DNA from: Veillonella parvula
Lineage (GTDB): Bacteria > Bacillota > Negativicutes > Veillonellales > Veillonellaceae
NCBI RefSeq assembly: GCF_902810435.1
Contig: NZ_LR778174.1
Span: forward strand, 607,501 to 671,500
Length of the DNA: 64,000 nt
Direction: 5' to 3'
Shown: positions 63,894 through 64,000 of the stretch, in pieces
Numbering within the stretch: position 1 is the first letter of the stretch
Layout: each line of letters opens with the position of its first letter
The notes under the pieces: model-generated
What the model was told of the DNA's origin: nothing
The model's input: only the letters and a program-made list of their open reading frames with translations
The model's database searches: none
Translations under genes and position numbers: made by a program

Positions 63894-64000
63894 TATGTAT
63901 TAATGGGAGAGAAATACATGGCGATATATGCATGAATTAGTTAGAGATAGATAAATACATGAGCTGAGGTGCTGATAAGATTTCGATATAGAGTTTTATA

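Noticed and set aside
1-64000. Insertion sequences, transposases, integrases or prophage
   Set aside because: No transposase, integrase or phage structural gene is seen, and no terminal inverted repeats or target duplications were recognised around the heme or DarTG regions.

Overview
The window looks like a Veillonella-type chromosome (Negativicutes, Firmicutes with an outer membrane). It is AT-rich with Firmicute-style Shine-Dalgarno sites. It also encodes outer-membrane machinery: a TolC-family exit duct, two giant TonB-dependent receptors, ExbB/ExbD/TonB and an autotransporter. An [FeFe]-hydrogenase and a radical-SAM heme-degradation enzyme point to strict anaerobic life. The genus is inferred from gene content and was not tested by a search.

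Layout. 1-540: tRNA-Trp and tRNA-Arg(ACG) with promoters and terminators. 544-7786: an XRE-type regulator on the minus strand, then a five-gene export operon (outer-membrane factor, HlyD adaptor, fused double ATPase, two ABC-2 permeases). 7787-8660: a cobalamin riboswitch with a perfect terminator but no recognisable gene behind it, then tRNA-Leu(TAG). 8943-20360: housekeeping genes (mfd, a SpoVB/MurJ-like flippase, mazG, HU, a glycolipid glycosyltransferase, an ABC-F protein, [FeFe]-hydrogenase). 20540-22160: DUF47/PiT phosphate uptake. 22590-22763: a 57-residue ribbon-helix-helix-like protein. 23019-25825 (minus): an iron-chelate/cobalamin-type ABC importer, divergent from an ascorbate-type PTS (26078-28226) and a YbaN-like protein.

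28800-44359 is the most notable region, an apparent heme/iron acquisition and anaerobic heme-degradation island. A Fur-box-like site overlaps the promoter of an AraC/PchR-like regulator. Two tandem paralogous genes of about 5 kb follow. Each appears to encode a complete TonB-dependent receptor fused to a second predicted outer-membrane beta-barrel containing a coiled-coil insertion. Both genes are preceded by the same leader, an inverted repeat with compensatory base changes around a Fur-like palindrome. Then come exbB, exbD, a tonB with a Gly/His/Asp-rich linker, a flavodoxin and a HutW/ChuW-type radical-SAM enzyme. The likely logic is capture of heme or an iron chelate at the surface, energised entry, and reductive opening of the porphyrin to release iron.

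44713-47771 carries a PfkB-family kinase and a TrkH/TrkA-type K+ uptake pair. 47884-51584 is a three-gene module of a DUF4116-like repeat protein, a MoxR-type AAA+ ATPase and a VWA-domain protein. It is followed by a DarT/DarG-type DNA ADP-ribosylation toxin-antitoxin pair (51704-53349) in visibly AT-richer DNA. The rest is housekeeping or cell surface: an UPF0173 hydrolase, moaC, trmL, a YlbF-like gene, murB, a QueG-like iron-sulfur protein, typA/bipA, a DUF4198-type periplasmic protein, an autotransporter, a low-molecular-weight tyrosine phosphatase and tRNA-Arg(CCG).
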